DNA of 64,000 bases, taken from Planctomycetota bacterium. Its GTDB lineage: Bacteria; Planctomycetota; Planctomycetia; Planctomycetales; Planctomycetaceae. The stretch covers positions 1-64,000 of the forward strand of contig JAQBVJ010000016.1 in the NCBI GenBank assembly GCA_027623235.1, given 5' to 3'. The position numbers and the translations under genes are program-made. Under the pieces are notes generated by a model. It worked only from the letters and a program-made list of their open reading frames with translations, had not been told where the DNA came from and made no database searches. This document shows positions 10,793-19,728 of the stretch, piece by piece (positions within the stretch are counted from its first letter, which is position 1; each line of letters opens with the position of its first letter).

Positions 10793-10899
10793 GCAGGTCA
10801 GGCTCCGCCTGACGAAGTGGGTTCGAGGTTCCTTGTCAGTTTTGCACGTCCCGGAAGCAACGCCGCGCCGCAGACTTCGTCAGGCAGAGCCTGACCTGC
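10793..10899. repeat. 107-bp inverted repeat between mreB and mreC
   Basis: A 26-bp left arm at 10793-10818 (begins GCAGGTCAGGCTCCGCCTGA) and its complement at 10874-10899 with one mismatch. Each arm also contains the small palindrome TCAGGC..GCCTGA. It fills most of the gap between mreB and mreC, so it will be transcribed if the genes are one operon. A dispersed planctomycete palindromic repeat is likely. Confidence 0.85.
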
Positions 10900-10908
10900 T
10901 ACGGACGA

Positions 10909-11970
10909 TCACGCGGCACGTTCGCCTGTGTCGAAACGGTCCTGCCACTGATTGAGGTGTTCCAGGCAGATGGCCGCTCCGCGGGCGACTGTGAAAAGCG
11001 GTTCGTCGGCGACCCGGACAGGGATCCCCAGTTGCTCGTGCATCAGCCGGTCAAGACCTCGCAGCAGTGCCCCGCCCCCGGTGAGGACCAGTCCGGTGTC
11101 AACGATGTCGGCGACGAGTTCCGGTTTGCATTTTTCGATGGTCGCTTTGACGCAGTTGACGATCTCTTCGAGCGGCGGCTTCAGCGCCTCTCGAATTTCT
11201 TCGCTCGTGACGACCGCTTTGCGCGGGACGCCGCTGATCGTGTCGAGGCCTCGCACTTCGCTCGTCAATTCCTGGTCGAGCGGATACGCGTTGCCGAGTT
11301 TCAGTTTGATCAATTCGGCCGTCTGTTCGCCGATCCTCAACGAGAAGTGCTGCTTCATGTACTCGACAATGGCCTCGTCGAATTCGTCGCCGGCGACCCG
11401 GACAGACTCGGAAACAACGACTTCACTGAGGCTCAAGATGGCGACGTCGGACGTGCCTCCGCCAATGTCGCAGACCATGCTGGCGATGGGTTCTGCGATG
11501 GGAAGACCGGCTCCGATTCCGGCGGCTCGCGATTCTTCGATGAGGAACACTCGACCGGCACCGGCTCGCTCAGCGCTGTTAAAGACGGCTCGCTTTTCGA
11601 CGGGCGTGATCCCGCCTGGGACCGCGATGACGACTCGCGGGTGCATGCCTCGGACGTGGCGGCTGGCTTTCTGAATGAAATAGCGAAGCATGACCTCGCA
11701 CAGTTCGAAGTCGGTGATGACTCCATCTTTGAGCGGCCGTACGGCGGTGATCGAATCGGGAGTCCGGCCCAGCATCTGCCTCGCCAGCTTTCCGACAGCC
11801 GCGCCGCGACCCATGACCCGTCGCGTGCCCTTGTGCAGAGCCACGACCGACGGTTCGTTGAGAACGATGCCTTCTCCCTGAACGATGACCAGCGTGTTCG
11901 CCGTGCCGAGGTCAATCGCAAGGTCCGGGCACAATCGTTGACGCATCCAGTTCCACATGCGTCGTGCCAT
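10909..11970 (-). CDS. mreB: Rod shape-determining actin homologue MreB
   Basis: A 353-residue actin-fold ATPase. Phosphate-1 motif IDLGTANT is at 19-26, VVIAVPGGITPVEKRAV mid-protein, phosphate-2 motif CDIGGGTSDVAIL at about 167-179, and the adenosine motif LTGGGALLRGL near 306-316. It forms membrane-bound filaments that organise lateral wall synthesis. The N-terminal MARRMWNWMRQRL can act as the amphipathic membrane-binding helix. First gene of the minus-strand mre operon. Confidence 0.97.
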   Translation of the reverse strand: MARRMWNWMRQRLCPDLAIDLGTANTLVIVQGEGIVLNEPSVVALHKGTRRVMGRGAAVGKLARQMLGRTPDSITAVRPLKDGVITDFELCEVMLRYFIQKASRHVRGMHPRVVIAVPGGITPVEKRAVFNSAERAGAGRVFLIEESRAAGIGAGLPIAEPIASMVCDIGGGTSDVAILSLSEVVVSESVRVAGDEFDEAIVEYMKQHFSLRIGEQTAELIKLKLGNAYPLDQELTSEVRGLDTISGVPRKAVVTSEEIREALKPPLEEIVNCVKATIEKCKPELVADIVDTGLVLTGGGALLRGLDRLMHEQLGIPVRVADEPLFTVARGAAICLEHLNQWQDRFDTGERAA

Positions 11971-12324
11971 CCCTGGTCAAACGAGGTGCGAAATTCGACG
12001 GGACGGGGCGTGGCGAGAGATCTCGCATCACCGTCCGTTGATCCGGGGCCGCGCGGATTCCGTCCGCTCCGCCCACAGCGGCGTGACTGTACCGGGAATC
12101 CTCAAAACGGAGCAAGATGGGGATTCCCAACGGGTTGGGGCGGGCTCGCGAAGTCGGCAAATCGGCAACAGCACCGCGGACTCGTCTTCCCGCTGGAACC
12201 GCCGATGGCCCCGCCGCTCGTTGATGCGACAACCGGAGCGACTTAGAATCGTCGCTCCCAGGTATTCATTCTGAAGGTTACTCGCCGCGAAAGACGCTCG
12301 CGGCGAGATCACGAAAGCGTCCGA
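11971..12324. other. Divergent intergenic region, 354 bp
   Basis: Lies between the divergent mreB and a hypothetical gene. It should hold promoters for both, but I cannot pick out convincing -35/-10 boxes. Overlapping open frames on both strands look like shadows of GC-rich DNA. Confidence 0.55.
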
Positions 12325-12810
12325 ATGGACTTTAACGAACGGCTTGAAAAGGCGATCCGCCGCGGCCAGCACGCTCGCGACGAGGCGGACCGGTCCGCGC
12401 AGAAACAGACAATGTCCGAAGAGGACGCCCGCAACCGCCACTCGGCTGCACGGTTGAACCTGTCGGAATACATTGAAGACTGCCTGCGGAAACTGACCGA
12501 ACATTTTCCGGGCTTCCGCTTTGAGACAATCGTCAGCGAGAAGGGCTGGGGGGCGAAGATCAACCGCGACGACCTGCGACTGGGCGGCGGGCGACGCGAG
12601 AATCACTACAGCCGGTTCGAGGTTCTGGTCTCGCCGTTCGATACGGAAACGAAAATCGTTTCGGTCACGGCGAAAGGCACGGTTCAGAACAAGGAACTCG
12701 TCAATCGCTCGCATTTTCAGTACATCGCCGAATTCGACGAGGACGGCTTCCGCGAATCAATCGACCTGTGGATTCTGGATTTCGCCGAGCAGTATTCCGC
12801 CCGGTCGTAA
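12325..12810 (+). CDS. Conserved hypothetical protein
   Basis: A 161-residue soluble protein without signal peptide or membrane segment. The N-terminal third is charged and helical (DFNERLEKAIRRGQHARDEA), the rest alternates beta-like stretches (RFEVLVSPFDTETKIVSVTAKGTV). No recognised domain. It is transcribed away from mreB and ends before gyrA, which points the other way. Codon pattern matches neighbouring real genes, and no better frame exists here. Confidence 0.7.
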   Translation: MDFNERLEKAIRRGQHARDEADRSAQKQTMSEEDARNRHSAARLNLSEYIEDCLRKLTEHFPGFRFETIVSEKGWGAKINRDDLRLGGGRRENHYSRFEVLVSPFDTETKIVSVTAKGTVQNKELVNRSHFQYIAEFDEDGFRESIDLWILDFAEQYSARS

Positions 12811-12947
12811 GGAATGTGTTCGAAAAACTCATTGAAAGTAACCCGACACGTCAGCGAAGGCGCAAGTCGTTTTGCGAATATTGCATTCCGACATAGCGGC
12901 AGGCCGGACCAGGCGCAGCGTCATACCGAAAGTCACGGGCGACTGTT

Positions 12948-12982
12948 CCTGTCACGAAATCTGATCCTGTCACGAAATCTGA
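12948..12982. repeat. 18-bp tandem duplication in the gap after the hypothetical gene
   Basis: CCTGTCACGAAATCTGAT at 12948-12965 is repeated at 12966-12982, differing only at its last base. It lies in the 228-bp convergent gap before gyrA, which otherwise shows no gene. Confidence 0.85.
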
Positions 12983-13038
12983 AAATTATTCCGGGACAGT
13001 TCCTCAGCTCTGCAGTCCCATCGGTCGTTTCCGTGTGG

Positions 13039-15897
13039 TTACTCGTCGGTGTCTCCAGACGCATTTTCTTCAGTCGCGTTTTCTTCAAAGGCCGCGTTTT
13101 CTTCAAAGGCCGCGTTTTCCGCGGCATCCGTTTCGGAAGCGTCAACAGTCTGCGTGAGCTCTGGATTCGTTGAGGGCTCACCCTCGGCGGTGTCTTCCGG
13201 AGTCACGATCTCGGCATCGACAATGATTCCGCCCGGAATTCGAGCCAGAGAGGCGAGTGCATCTTTCTTGTCCAGTCGGATGATTCGGACTCCCTGCGTG
13301 TTGCGGCCGACGATGCTGACGTCTGCGACGCGGACCCGCTGAATCTTGCCTCCGGTTGTCACCATCAGAATTTCGTCGTCTTCAGAAACGGCGAGAATTG
13401 CGACGACCTTTCCGTTGCGGGCCGTCGTGCGGATGTCGCGCAACCCCTTGCCGCCTCGATTCTGCGAGCGGTACTGGTGCCCGCTTCGCTCTTCCGGCTC
13501 CTCAACCAGATCAGTATCGCCTTCCACCTCGACGCCAGCGGGCGAGGTTTCATCGACGTCCTCTGCGTCGTCGTCGAGATCGGGCACGGAGCCGCCGGCG
13601 CCGATCGGAGTCCGTTTTCCAAATCCGTTCTCACATGCGGTGAGCAGAAATCGATCCGGTTTAGCAACAACGATGCCGATCAACTCGTCGCCTTTTCCGA
13701 GTTTGATCCCGCGGACGCCAGCCGTGGCGCGGCCCATCGAGCGGGCATTCGTGTGCGGAAAACGAATCGCCATGCCGCTCGACGTTGCCAGCATCACGTC
13801 ATCGCCCGGTCCGACGACGACAACGTCGACCAACTCGTCGCCTTCTTTCAGACGGATGGCGATCAGGCCGCCCGTCTTCGGCCGACTGTACTGTGTCAGC
13901 ACGGTCTTTTTCACAATGCCGTTTCGAGTGGCCATCAATAGAAAATGCTCTTCATCGAAGTCTTTCACGGCGATGCAGTTTTCGACTTCTTCCCCCTCAT
14001 CCAGATTCAGCAGATTGATGAGAGCTCGCCCCTTCGAGGTGCGGCTTTGCAGCGGGATGTCGTAAACCTTCTGCCAGTAGACCTTCCCGAGATTTGTGAA
14101 GAACAGCAGCCAGGCGTGCGTGCTGGCGACAAACAGATGCTGCATCGCGTCTTCTTCGGAGTTCTTCCCGCCGGTGATGCCCTTGCCGCCGCGGTTCTGA
14201 GCCTCGTACGTGGTCAGCGCTGTCCGCTTGATGTAACCGTTTTGAGAAAGCGTGACGACCATCGTCTCTTCGGTAATCAGATCGTCTTTGTTGACGTCGG
14301 TCAGTTCTTCGTCGCTGATTTCCGTGCGGCGTTTGTCGCCGTACTTGGACTTCAGAGCAACCATGTCCTCCCGCACGACGACCAGGATGTTCGACTCATC
14401 GGACAGCAGACGCAGATACTCGGTGATGTCGTCGAGCAGTTTCTGATACTCGCCCTGCAGTTTCTCCCGCTCCAGATTCGCGAGCGATCCCAGCTGCATC
14501 GAGACGATCGCTTCCGACTGGTTGGGCGAGAGCGAGTAGTCAGACCGCGCGCCATGTTCATCCAGGAAATATTTAAAGCCGCCTTCGCCGAGAGCTTGCG
14601 CGACAAGTTCTGAGGGGACCAGAATCTTCTGCAGGTCTTCCTTCGCCTGGGCTCGGCTCGACGCGGCACGGATCGTGGCGATGACCTGGTCGATGTTGAC
14701 CTGAGCAATCATCAGGCCTTCGACCGTGTGTTTTCGTTTCCGCGCCTCGGCCAGCAGGAATTCCGAACGACGGCGAATGACGCTGACTCGATGTTGGAGA
14801 AACTCCTGCAGCATCTCCTTGATGGTGAGCGTCAGCGGCCTCTGGCCGACAAGGGCCAGCATGATGACGCTGACTGTCGTCTGAAGCGGCGAGAACCGGT
14901 AAAGCTGATTGAGGACGACGTCGGGATCCTCACCCTTTTTCAGCACGATGTGGAGACGAACCTGCCAAGTTGGCGTCTTGCGGTCGGTGAGGTCAACGAT
15001 GCGGGAGATGCCCTGCACCTTCTGATCGCGGACGAGCAACTCAAGCTTCTCGCGGATGCGGTCCCGTGTTTCGAGGTACGGAATTTCGGTGACGACGATG
15101 ACGTCGCTGGTCTTTTCTTTTTCGAAGTGCGTCTTCGCGCGAAGCGTCAGTGTTGACCGTCCGGTCTGGTATCCCTGCCGGATGCCGTAGCGGCCGCAAA
15201 TGGTTCCGCCGGTCGGGAAGTCCGGGCCAGGCAGCACGTCGATGATCTCATCGATCGACGCCTCCGGATCGTCAATGAGCAGGACGACCGCGTCGGCGAC
15301 CTCGCCAAGATTGTGCGGTGGAATGCTGGTCGCCATGCCGACCGCGATTCCGGTCGAGCCGTTGACCAGAAGGTTCGGAAATTTCGCCGGCAGGACAACC
15401 GGCTCGGTGCGGCTCTGATCGTAAGTCGGCGCAAAGTCGACCGTGTCGTACTGCAGATCCGCGAGCATGTCGGACGCGGCAGACGAGAGTCGCGCCTCTG
15501 TGTATCGCATGGCGGCGGCAGGCAGACCGGCGAGCGAACCGAAGTTGCCCTGCTTGTCGACCATCGTCTGTCGCATCACCCAGTTCTGAGCCATGCGGAC
15601 GAGCGTGGGATAAACCGACCCTTCGCCGTGCGGGTGATAGTTACCGCTGGTGTCGCCGCAGATTTTCGCGCACTTCACCCGGTGCGTGTTCGGACCGAGG
15701 TTCAGATCGCCCATCGCGACCAGGATGCGCCGCTGCGACGGCTTCAAACCGTCGCGGGCATCCGGGAGAGCTCGCGACACGATGACCGACATGGCGTACT
15801 GCATGTACGAGTCGGTCATTTCCTTTCGAATATCGTGCTGCTGGATGCGTTCCTGCGGAGGAGTAATGTCTCCCGATTCACCGTTTCCAACGGACAA
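13039..15897 (-). CDS. gyrA: DNA gyrase subunit A
   Basis: A 952-residue type IIA topoisomerase subunit. The catalytic tyrosine is Tyr132 in [11 protein letters not shown]. The quinolone-determining helix reads [17 protein letters not shown] (88-104). A long C-terminal beta-pinwheel carries two GyrA-box-like motifs QNRGGKG (567-573 and 812-818), separated in part by an acidic insert (about 772-805), and the protein ends in a Glu/Asn-rich acidic tail. The GyrA box is the hallmark that separates GyrA from ParC; here Asn replaces the usual Arg/Lys at its second position. Translation probably starts at TTG 15897, since AAGGAG lies 8 bases upstream. An 8-4-8 palindrome lies just upstream. gyrB is not adjacent. 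Confidence 0.95.
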   Translation of the reverse strand: MSVGNGESGDITPPQERIQQHDIRKEMTDSYMQYAMSVIVSRALPDARDGLKPSQRRILVAMGDLNLGPNTHRVKCAKICGDTSGNYHPHGEGSVYPTLVRMAQNWVMRQTMVDKQGNFGSLAGLPAAAMRYTEARLSSAASDMLADLQYDTVDFAPTYDQSRTEPVVLPAKFPNLLVNGSTGIAVGMATSIPPHNLGEVADAVVLLIDDPEASIDEIIDVLPGPDFPTGGTICGRYGIRQGYQTGRSTLTLRAKTHFEKEKTSDVIVVTEIPYLETRDRIREKLELLVRDQKVQGISRIVDLTDRKTPTWQVRLHIVLKKGEDPDVVLNQLYRFSPLQTTVSVIMLALVGQRPLTLTIKEMLQEFLQHRVSVIRRRSEFLLAEARKRKHTVEGLMIAQVNIDQVIATIRAASSRAQAKEDLQKILVPSELVAQALGEGGFKYFLDEHGARSDYSLSPNQSEAIVSMQLGSLANLEREKLQGEYQKLLDDITEYLRLLSDESNILVVVREDMVALKSKYGDKRRTEISDEELTDVNKDDLITEETMVVTLSQNGYIKRTALTTYEAQNRGGKGITGGKNSEEDAMQHLFVASTHAWLLFFTNLGKVYWQKVYDIPLQSRTSKGRALINLLNLDEGEEVENCIAVKDFDEEHFLLMATRNGIVKKTVLTQYSRPKTGGLIAIRLKEGDELVDVVVVGPGDDVMLATSSGMAIRFPHTNARSMGRATAGVRGIKLGKGDELIGIVVAKPDRFLLTACENGFGKRTPIGAGGSVPDLDDDAEDVDETSPAGVEVEGDTDLVEEPEERSGHQYRSQNRGGKGLRDIRTTARNGKVVAILAVSEDDEILMVTTGGKIQRVRVADVSIVGRNTQGVRIIRLDKKDALASLARIPGGIIVDAEIVTPEDTAEGEPSTNPELTQTVDASETDAAENAAFEENAAFEENATEENASGDTDE
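13081..13116. repeat. 18-bp perfect tandem duplication inside gyrA
   Basis: TTCTTCAAAGGCCGCGTT occurs at 13081-13098 and 13099-13116, preceded by a degenerate third copy at about 13066-13080. In the protein it gives the repeated acidic tail [14 protein letters not shown]. As the unit is 18 bp, copy-number change keeps the frame. Confidence 0.9.
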
Positions 15898-16217
15898 TGT
15901 CGTGTCTCCTTACGCGGCTCGACGTTGCACAAACAGTTGTGCAATAACGGGGACGGAGCCGGCTCGTGTCTTTAGAACTTCCGGGGTCGATCAGGCATCG
16001 CCCGAGACGGAAAAAATGCCCGAAAACTGCGGGGAAAACGCGTTTCCGGGCACTGGTTTTTACAGCCGGGATTCTAACGACATGGCACCCGATCCTCAAC
16101 GTGCTCGGGACATTCCAGACGGGCTGAGAGACGCCCGTTCTCGCGTTCAAATTCGCGGTTCAGCGGAGAAATTTCGACGGCACTCCGGCCGGACTTCCCC
16201 TCGTCCGCAGCACGGAT
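15898..16217. other. Intergenic region upstream of gyrA, 320 bp
   Basis: Holds the gyrA upstream region. Apart from the palindrome at 15925-15944 and the AAGGAG ribosome binding site of gyrA I see nothing certain. The FHA-EAL gene upstream on the same strand ends at 16218. Confidence 0.55.
15925..15944. promoter_or_regulatory. 8-4-8 palindrome upstream of gyrA, operator-like
   Basis: TTGCACAA, four bases, TTGTGCAA: a perfect dyad 28-47 bases upstream of the gyrA start codon. The short arms and spacer suggest a protein-binding site near the promoter or leader. No regulator is identified. Confidence 0.5.
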
Positions 16218-17369
16218 TCAGCGGCCGGGCAACATCGTTGTTCCGCCGGCAGAGATCGCGTTGAAATATTCGACCGAGCGAGGTCGTTCAAAGAAGTAGC
16301 CCTGTGCGAGCTCGAAGCCGATCTCCCGGCAGATTTCCATGTCCTCGCGGGTTTCGATTCCCTCAGCCAGCGGCGTGATGCCGAAATCGAGAACCATCGA
16401 CACCAGGGTGGCCACCATCTGCTGACGCTTCGGCCCCGCCTCACTGAGCCCCTTGACCAGTGAAATGTCAAACTTCAGCGTATCGGGAGGCACTTCAGAC
16501 AGGTCCAGCAGTCGTGTCTGACCGGCCCCGAAATCGTCGTAGGCCAGCTGAATGTTCAGGTCGTTCAGTTGAGCCCGCAGGTCAGTCATCACACCCTGGT
16601 TGGTGACAAGTGCCTCGTGAATCTCGAGCGTGAGATCCAGATCCGGAACGATTTCTCGAAGTCGGACCAGTGATTCGATGAGCTCCGGATCGCCGACTTC
16701 CTCCGCATGCGTGTTGAGGTACAGCCGACGCGGATGCATCAACTTCTGACTGTGCTGAACTCCCACAACGCGGCACACATCCGAGAACTCATGCTCAAGC
16801 CCCATCTGTTCGGCCACAGAAATCATCTTCAAAGGTGTTTCAAAGCCCGGCAATTCGCTGCGGGCAAGCACCTCGTACCCAACCAGATCACCCTCTTCCA
16901 GACTCACGATCGGCTGAAAAAACGGAATGATCGCCGGGTCAGTGAGAAGTCGACCAAAGCCGAGAAACCGCGACGTCTCGATCGAACTGGCCATCATCGT
17001 GCCCGTGCCCATGTCGGGCTGGTCGGCCCGCACCTGAACCCACATCTCCACACTGCCAATACAAAGTCGATCACCGGAGTGAAGTGGCGTTGGCAGTTCG
17101 ATTCGCTGTTCGTTGACACGGGTTCCGTTCGTGCTGCCGAGGTCGCGAACCAGGAGCGTATCTCCCTTACGCAGAATTTCCGCGTGACACCCGGAAACCG
17201 TCGGATGAGAAATCACCAGGTCTTGATCCGGTCGGCGACCGATCACAACTCGCGTACCGGTTATCGGGATCTCGCGGTCTTTCTCATTGATTCCCGTCGC
17301 GCCGATCAGAACCCACCGATTGGCGGCAAGCCCCGTGGGCTGGGAAATGAGGTCTGGTGAAGTAGACAT
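16218..17369 (-). CDS. FHA domain-EAL domain protein (putative c-di-GMP phosphodiesterase)
   Basis: A 383-residue soluble protein. The FHA domain covers about 18-113, with GRR (44-46), SHPTVSGCHAEI and DLGSTNGTRVNE (76-87), residues typical of phosphothreonine binding. The EAL domain covers about 145-365: EVL at 166-168 in place of EAL, Asn219, Glu249/Glu252, DDFGAG (278-283), Lys299, AEGIE (335-339) and QGYFF (356-360). All metal and catalytic positions seem kept, so hydrolysis of cyclic di-GMP is likely. The FHA domain suggests recruitment or control by a Ser/Thr kinase; planctomycetes have many. No GGDEF partner is nearby. Confidence 0.88.
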   Translation of the reverse strand: MSTSPDLISQPTGLAANRWVLIGATGINEKDREIPITGTRVVIGRRPDQDLVISHPTVSGCHAEILRKGDTLLVRDLGSTNGTRVNEQRIELPTPLHSGDRLCIGSVEMWVQVRADQPDMGTGTMMASSIETSRFLGFGRLLTDPAIIPFFQPIVSLEEGDLVGYEVLARSELPGFETPLKMISVAEQMGLEHEFSDVCRVVGVQHSQKLMHPRRLYLNTHAEEVGDPELIESLVRLREIVPDLDLTLEIHEALVTNQGVMTDLRAQLNDLNIQLAYDDFGAGQTRLLDLSEVPPDTLKFDISLVKGLSEAGPKRQQMVATLVSMVLDFGITPLAEGIETREDMEICREIGFELAQGYFFERPRSVEYFNAISAGGTTMLPGR

Positions 17370-17637
17370 GGCGAGTGCCGGAAGACATCAACAAGCAGGT
17401 CATCTCACAACAATGCGAGTCGTATTCTTGAGGCTAGATCACGTTCTTCGGCGGTCAAATAAATTCAGCTCCTCGAAGCCACGACAAAGTGAGACGCTGC
17501 GGCCTGTCACAATGAACCGGTCCAGCCAGCGCACCCGCGTTTCCGATTGAGGCGAACCACTCAGAATTCGCAGCACGAGGCGGAAACACGAACAAGCGAC
17601 GATCCTGACGCTTCGAGGTTACCTGCGACTGCGACTG

Positions 17638-18693
17638 CTACTGCTTCTCGCGGCGCTGCAGTTTCCACACGTCCGGTTCCATGTTGTTTCCGGCGACCAT
17701 CCACAGTGAGCTGGCGTGGACGAAAAGGCTCGCCGCGTGGCGAGGTTTCCAGGGCGTGTCGGGAACCTCGTGCCAGTTGGTTCCGTCAGCCGAGTGCCAG
17801 ACGTCCTTGCGGTTGCCGCCTTCGGCGTTGTACCCCTCGCAGACCCACAGTCGGCCGTCCCAGGCGGCGACGTCGTGATACTGTCGCTCCTTCCACGGAG
17901 CCGCTTCGGTGTGTCGCTGCCAGTTGACTCCGTCCGCGGAACTCCAGACGTCGTTGTAGAAGTTGCGTTTCTTTCTGGTTGGAGTGTCGTAGGTGCCTCC
18001 ACCAAGGATCCAGATGCGGCCGTTCAGAACGGCACTGCCGCCGATCATGCCTCGCGGAGACCAGCAGGGTTCTTTCGGTGTCAGCTCCTTCCACGTGACT
18101 CCGTCCTGAGTCGTCCAGACGTCGCGGTAAAACTTTTCGTCGGCCTTCGCGAAGGCGGGCATCGTCTGGCCGCCGATCACCCAGATGTGGTCATCGTGGA
18201 CGACGGTGTAATGCAGCGTCCGCGGGCCCCACGGGACATCCGCGTTGACCAGCTTCCAGCTCTTTCCGTCCTGGGAGGACCAGACGTCGTTCTGGTAATT
18301 CCCCTGATTGGCGTCTCCGCCGATGATCCACATCCGGTCGCGGAAGACGGCATAGCCGGCGGTGTGACGGCCCTCCCAGTCGGCCTTCGCGTCGAAGGTA
18401 CGGTCTTTGAACGAGTTCTCTTTGACGAGCGTCCAAGCGGCTCCGTCGAGTGAAGACCAGACCTCGTTGTTGCAGATGCGCGGGAAAAACTTTCGCTGGT
18501 TCTGCGCCGGATTCCAGCCGCCGAGCAGCCACATCTTCCCCTTGAAGGACAACGCCCCCGCTCCGTCCCGAGGCGCGAACTCGGCGGTCATCGTGATCTT
18601 TTTCCACTCGTACTGCGGGACGTCTTCGGCGTTTGCGTGAAGCGAGAAAATAATGAGCCAGGCAACAGTCAAAGCGGTGAGTCGTATGGGCAT
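17638..18693 (-). CDS. Secreted kelch-repeat beta-propeller protein
   Basis: A 351-residue protein with a signal peptide ending near HANA-ED and a series of about six kelch-like blades. Recurring motifs are WLLGG, WIIGG, WVIGG and WILGG, each followed by DVWSSxDGxxW-type turns (for example NDVWSSQDGKSW, RDVWTTQDGVTW). The blades form a beta-propeller that probably acts outside the cytoplasm in sugar or protein binding; no copper-oxidase residues were identified, so galactose oxidase activity is not supported. GGAG lies 6 bases before the ATG. It follows the amidohydrolase on the same strand after a repeat-filled gap of 138 bp. Confidence 0.85.
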   Translation of the reverse strand: MPIRLTALTVAWLIIFSLHANAEDVPQYEWKKITMTAEFAPRDGAGALSFKGKMWLLGGWNPAQNQRKFFPRICNNEVWSSLDGAAWTLVKENSFKDRTFDAKADWEGRHTAGYAVFRDRMWIIGGDANQGNYQNDVWSSQDGKSWKLVNADVPWGPRTLHYTVVHDDHIWVIGGQTMPAFAKADEKFYRDVWTTQDGVTWKELTPKEPCWSPRGMIGGSAVLNGRIWILGGGTYDTPTRKKRNFYNDVWSSADGVNWQRHTEAAPWKERQYHDVAAWDGRLWVCEGYNAEGGNRKDVWHSADGTNWHEVPDTPWKPRHAASLFVHASSLWMVAGNNMEPDVWKLQRREKQ

Positions 18694-18725
18694 TTGGATC
18701 TCCGGTCAGTTTGTCTCACGCAGGT

Positions 18726-18823
18726 GTAGGCCGGATCTAGCGGAACGCCGCTCCGGCAGTTGAAGTTGTCGAATGCTTTCGTTGCCGGAACGTCGTCGCT
18801 TCGCTCCTCGGTTCGGCCTGCGA
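18726..18823. repeat. Palindromic repeat between kelch and amidohydrolase genes
   Basis: Begins GTAGGCCGGATCTAGCGGAA and ends TCGCTTCGCTCCTCGGTTCGGCCTGC. Its ends are inverted relative to each other, and it shares the GTAGGCCGGATC / TTCGCTTCGCTC words with the hairpin at 48128-48155 and TAGCGGAACG with the element inside the MFS gene. Confidence 0.6.
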
Positions 18824-18831
18824 TGGATTTC

Positions 18832-19728
18832 TCACGCGTACTCCGGCAGAAACCGTTTCCAGTTTTCATAAATAATGTTGTGAATCATCTCGTCGGGGAC
18901 CTTCGGGAAGTTTGTGCCGACGACGATGTTGTTGATTTTCTGCTGACCGGCGATGACCTGGGCCGTCGTCGCCGATGGGAAGTCCGATCCGAAGATCAAC
19001 TTGTGCTCGACGCCGTACTCGATCGCCGACATGAAGGCCTGGTAGTGTCGCAACGGGCGGTAGTGCAGGGCCGAGATGTTCGTATAGAGGTTCGGGTGTT
19101 TGCGGATCAGGACGACGCACTCGTCCTCCCAGGGGTGGCCCATATGAGCGATCACGATTCGCAGGTCCGGGCAGGCGATCGCGATATCTTCGAGCTGGAT
19201 CGGGTTGGCGTATTTCAGCGGGCCAGGGCGGACGAAAGAAGTGCCCTGGTGAATGTTGACGGGAATGCCCAGCGACTCGGCCTTCTTAAACAGCGGCAGA
19301 TGCTTCGGATCCTGCGGGTCCCAGTTCTGGTAAATCGGCGAGCATTTCAGCCCTCGCAGCCCGAGCCCGTTGACGTAGTACTCAAGCTGCTCGACACAGT
19401 CCTCGTCGTTGGGGTCGACCGAGCACCAGCCGATGAACCGGTCCGAGTGCTCGCTGACGAACTTTGCGATGAGTTCCTGATCGGCGTTGATCCCGGTGAA
19501 GGGAGCTTTGATGCCGAAGACGACGACCTTGTCGGCCTCGGCGGTCGCCGCAAGAAGCTGTTCGGGCCGCGAGTCGAATGCGTTGTTCTGGTCGGTGTCA
19601 CCGCCAGCGAAGTAGACGTCGTCGGTCAGCCTCATTTTCGCGCGTTTGGCCTCCCACGCGAATTCAACGAACTCATCGGAGAGGTGGTCCGGGTACCACA
19701 TCAGATTGCTGTGCGTGTCAAAGAGCAT
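18832..19728 (-). CDS. Amidohydrolase 2-type TIM-barrel hydrolase
   Basis: A 298-residue protein of the ACMSD/2-pyrone-4,6-dicarboxylate-hydrolase-like amidohydrolase family. Metal-site motifs are DTH near the N-terminus, NIHQGT, IAHMGHPWEDE and IFGSDFPS. The usual DxHxH start is reduced to DTHSN, so only one of the two N-terminal His ligands is present. It would hydrolyse or decarboxylate a small carboxylate or amide substrate in the cytoplasm. Its ATG overlaps the end of the MFS gene by 11 bases, with AAGGGGGAA upstream, so the two are translationally coupled. Confidence 0.85.
   Translation of the reverse strand: MLFDTHSNLMWYPDHLSDEFVEFAWEAKRAKMRLTDDVYFAGGDTDQNNAFDSRPEQLLAATAEADKVVVFGIKAPFTGINADQELIAKFVSEHSDRFIGWCSVDPNDEDCVEQLEYYVNGLGLRGLKCSPIYQNWDPQDPKHLPLFKKAESLGIPVNIHQGTSFVRPGPLKYANPIQLEDIAIACPDLRIVIAHMGHPWEDECVVLIRKHPNLYTNISALHYRPLRHYQAFMSAIEYGVEHKLIFGSDFPSATTAQVIAGQQKINNIVVGTNFPKVPDEMIHNIIYENWKRFLPEYA

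Noticed and set aside
10957-12246. 429-residue open frame on plus strand
   Set aside because: Antisense to mreB across its length; no ribosome binding site or recognisable domain.
12814-13173. 119-residue open frame on plus strand before gyrA
   Set aside because: Overlaps the 3' end of gyrA antisense and is built from two tandem duplications; no start signal.
17638-18693. Galactose oxidase function for the kelch protein
   Set aside because: Only kelch blades are visible; the copper-binding Tyr/His/Cys set was not identified and the protein is shorter than those oxidases.
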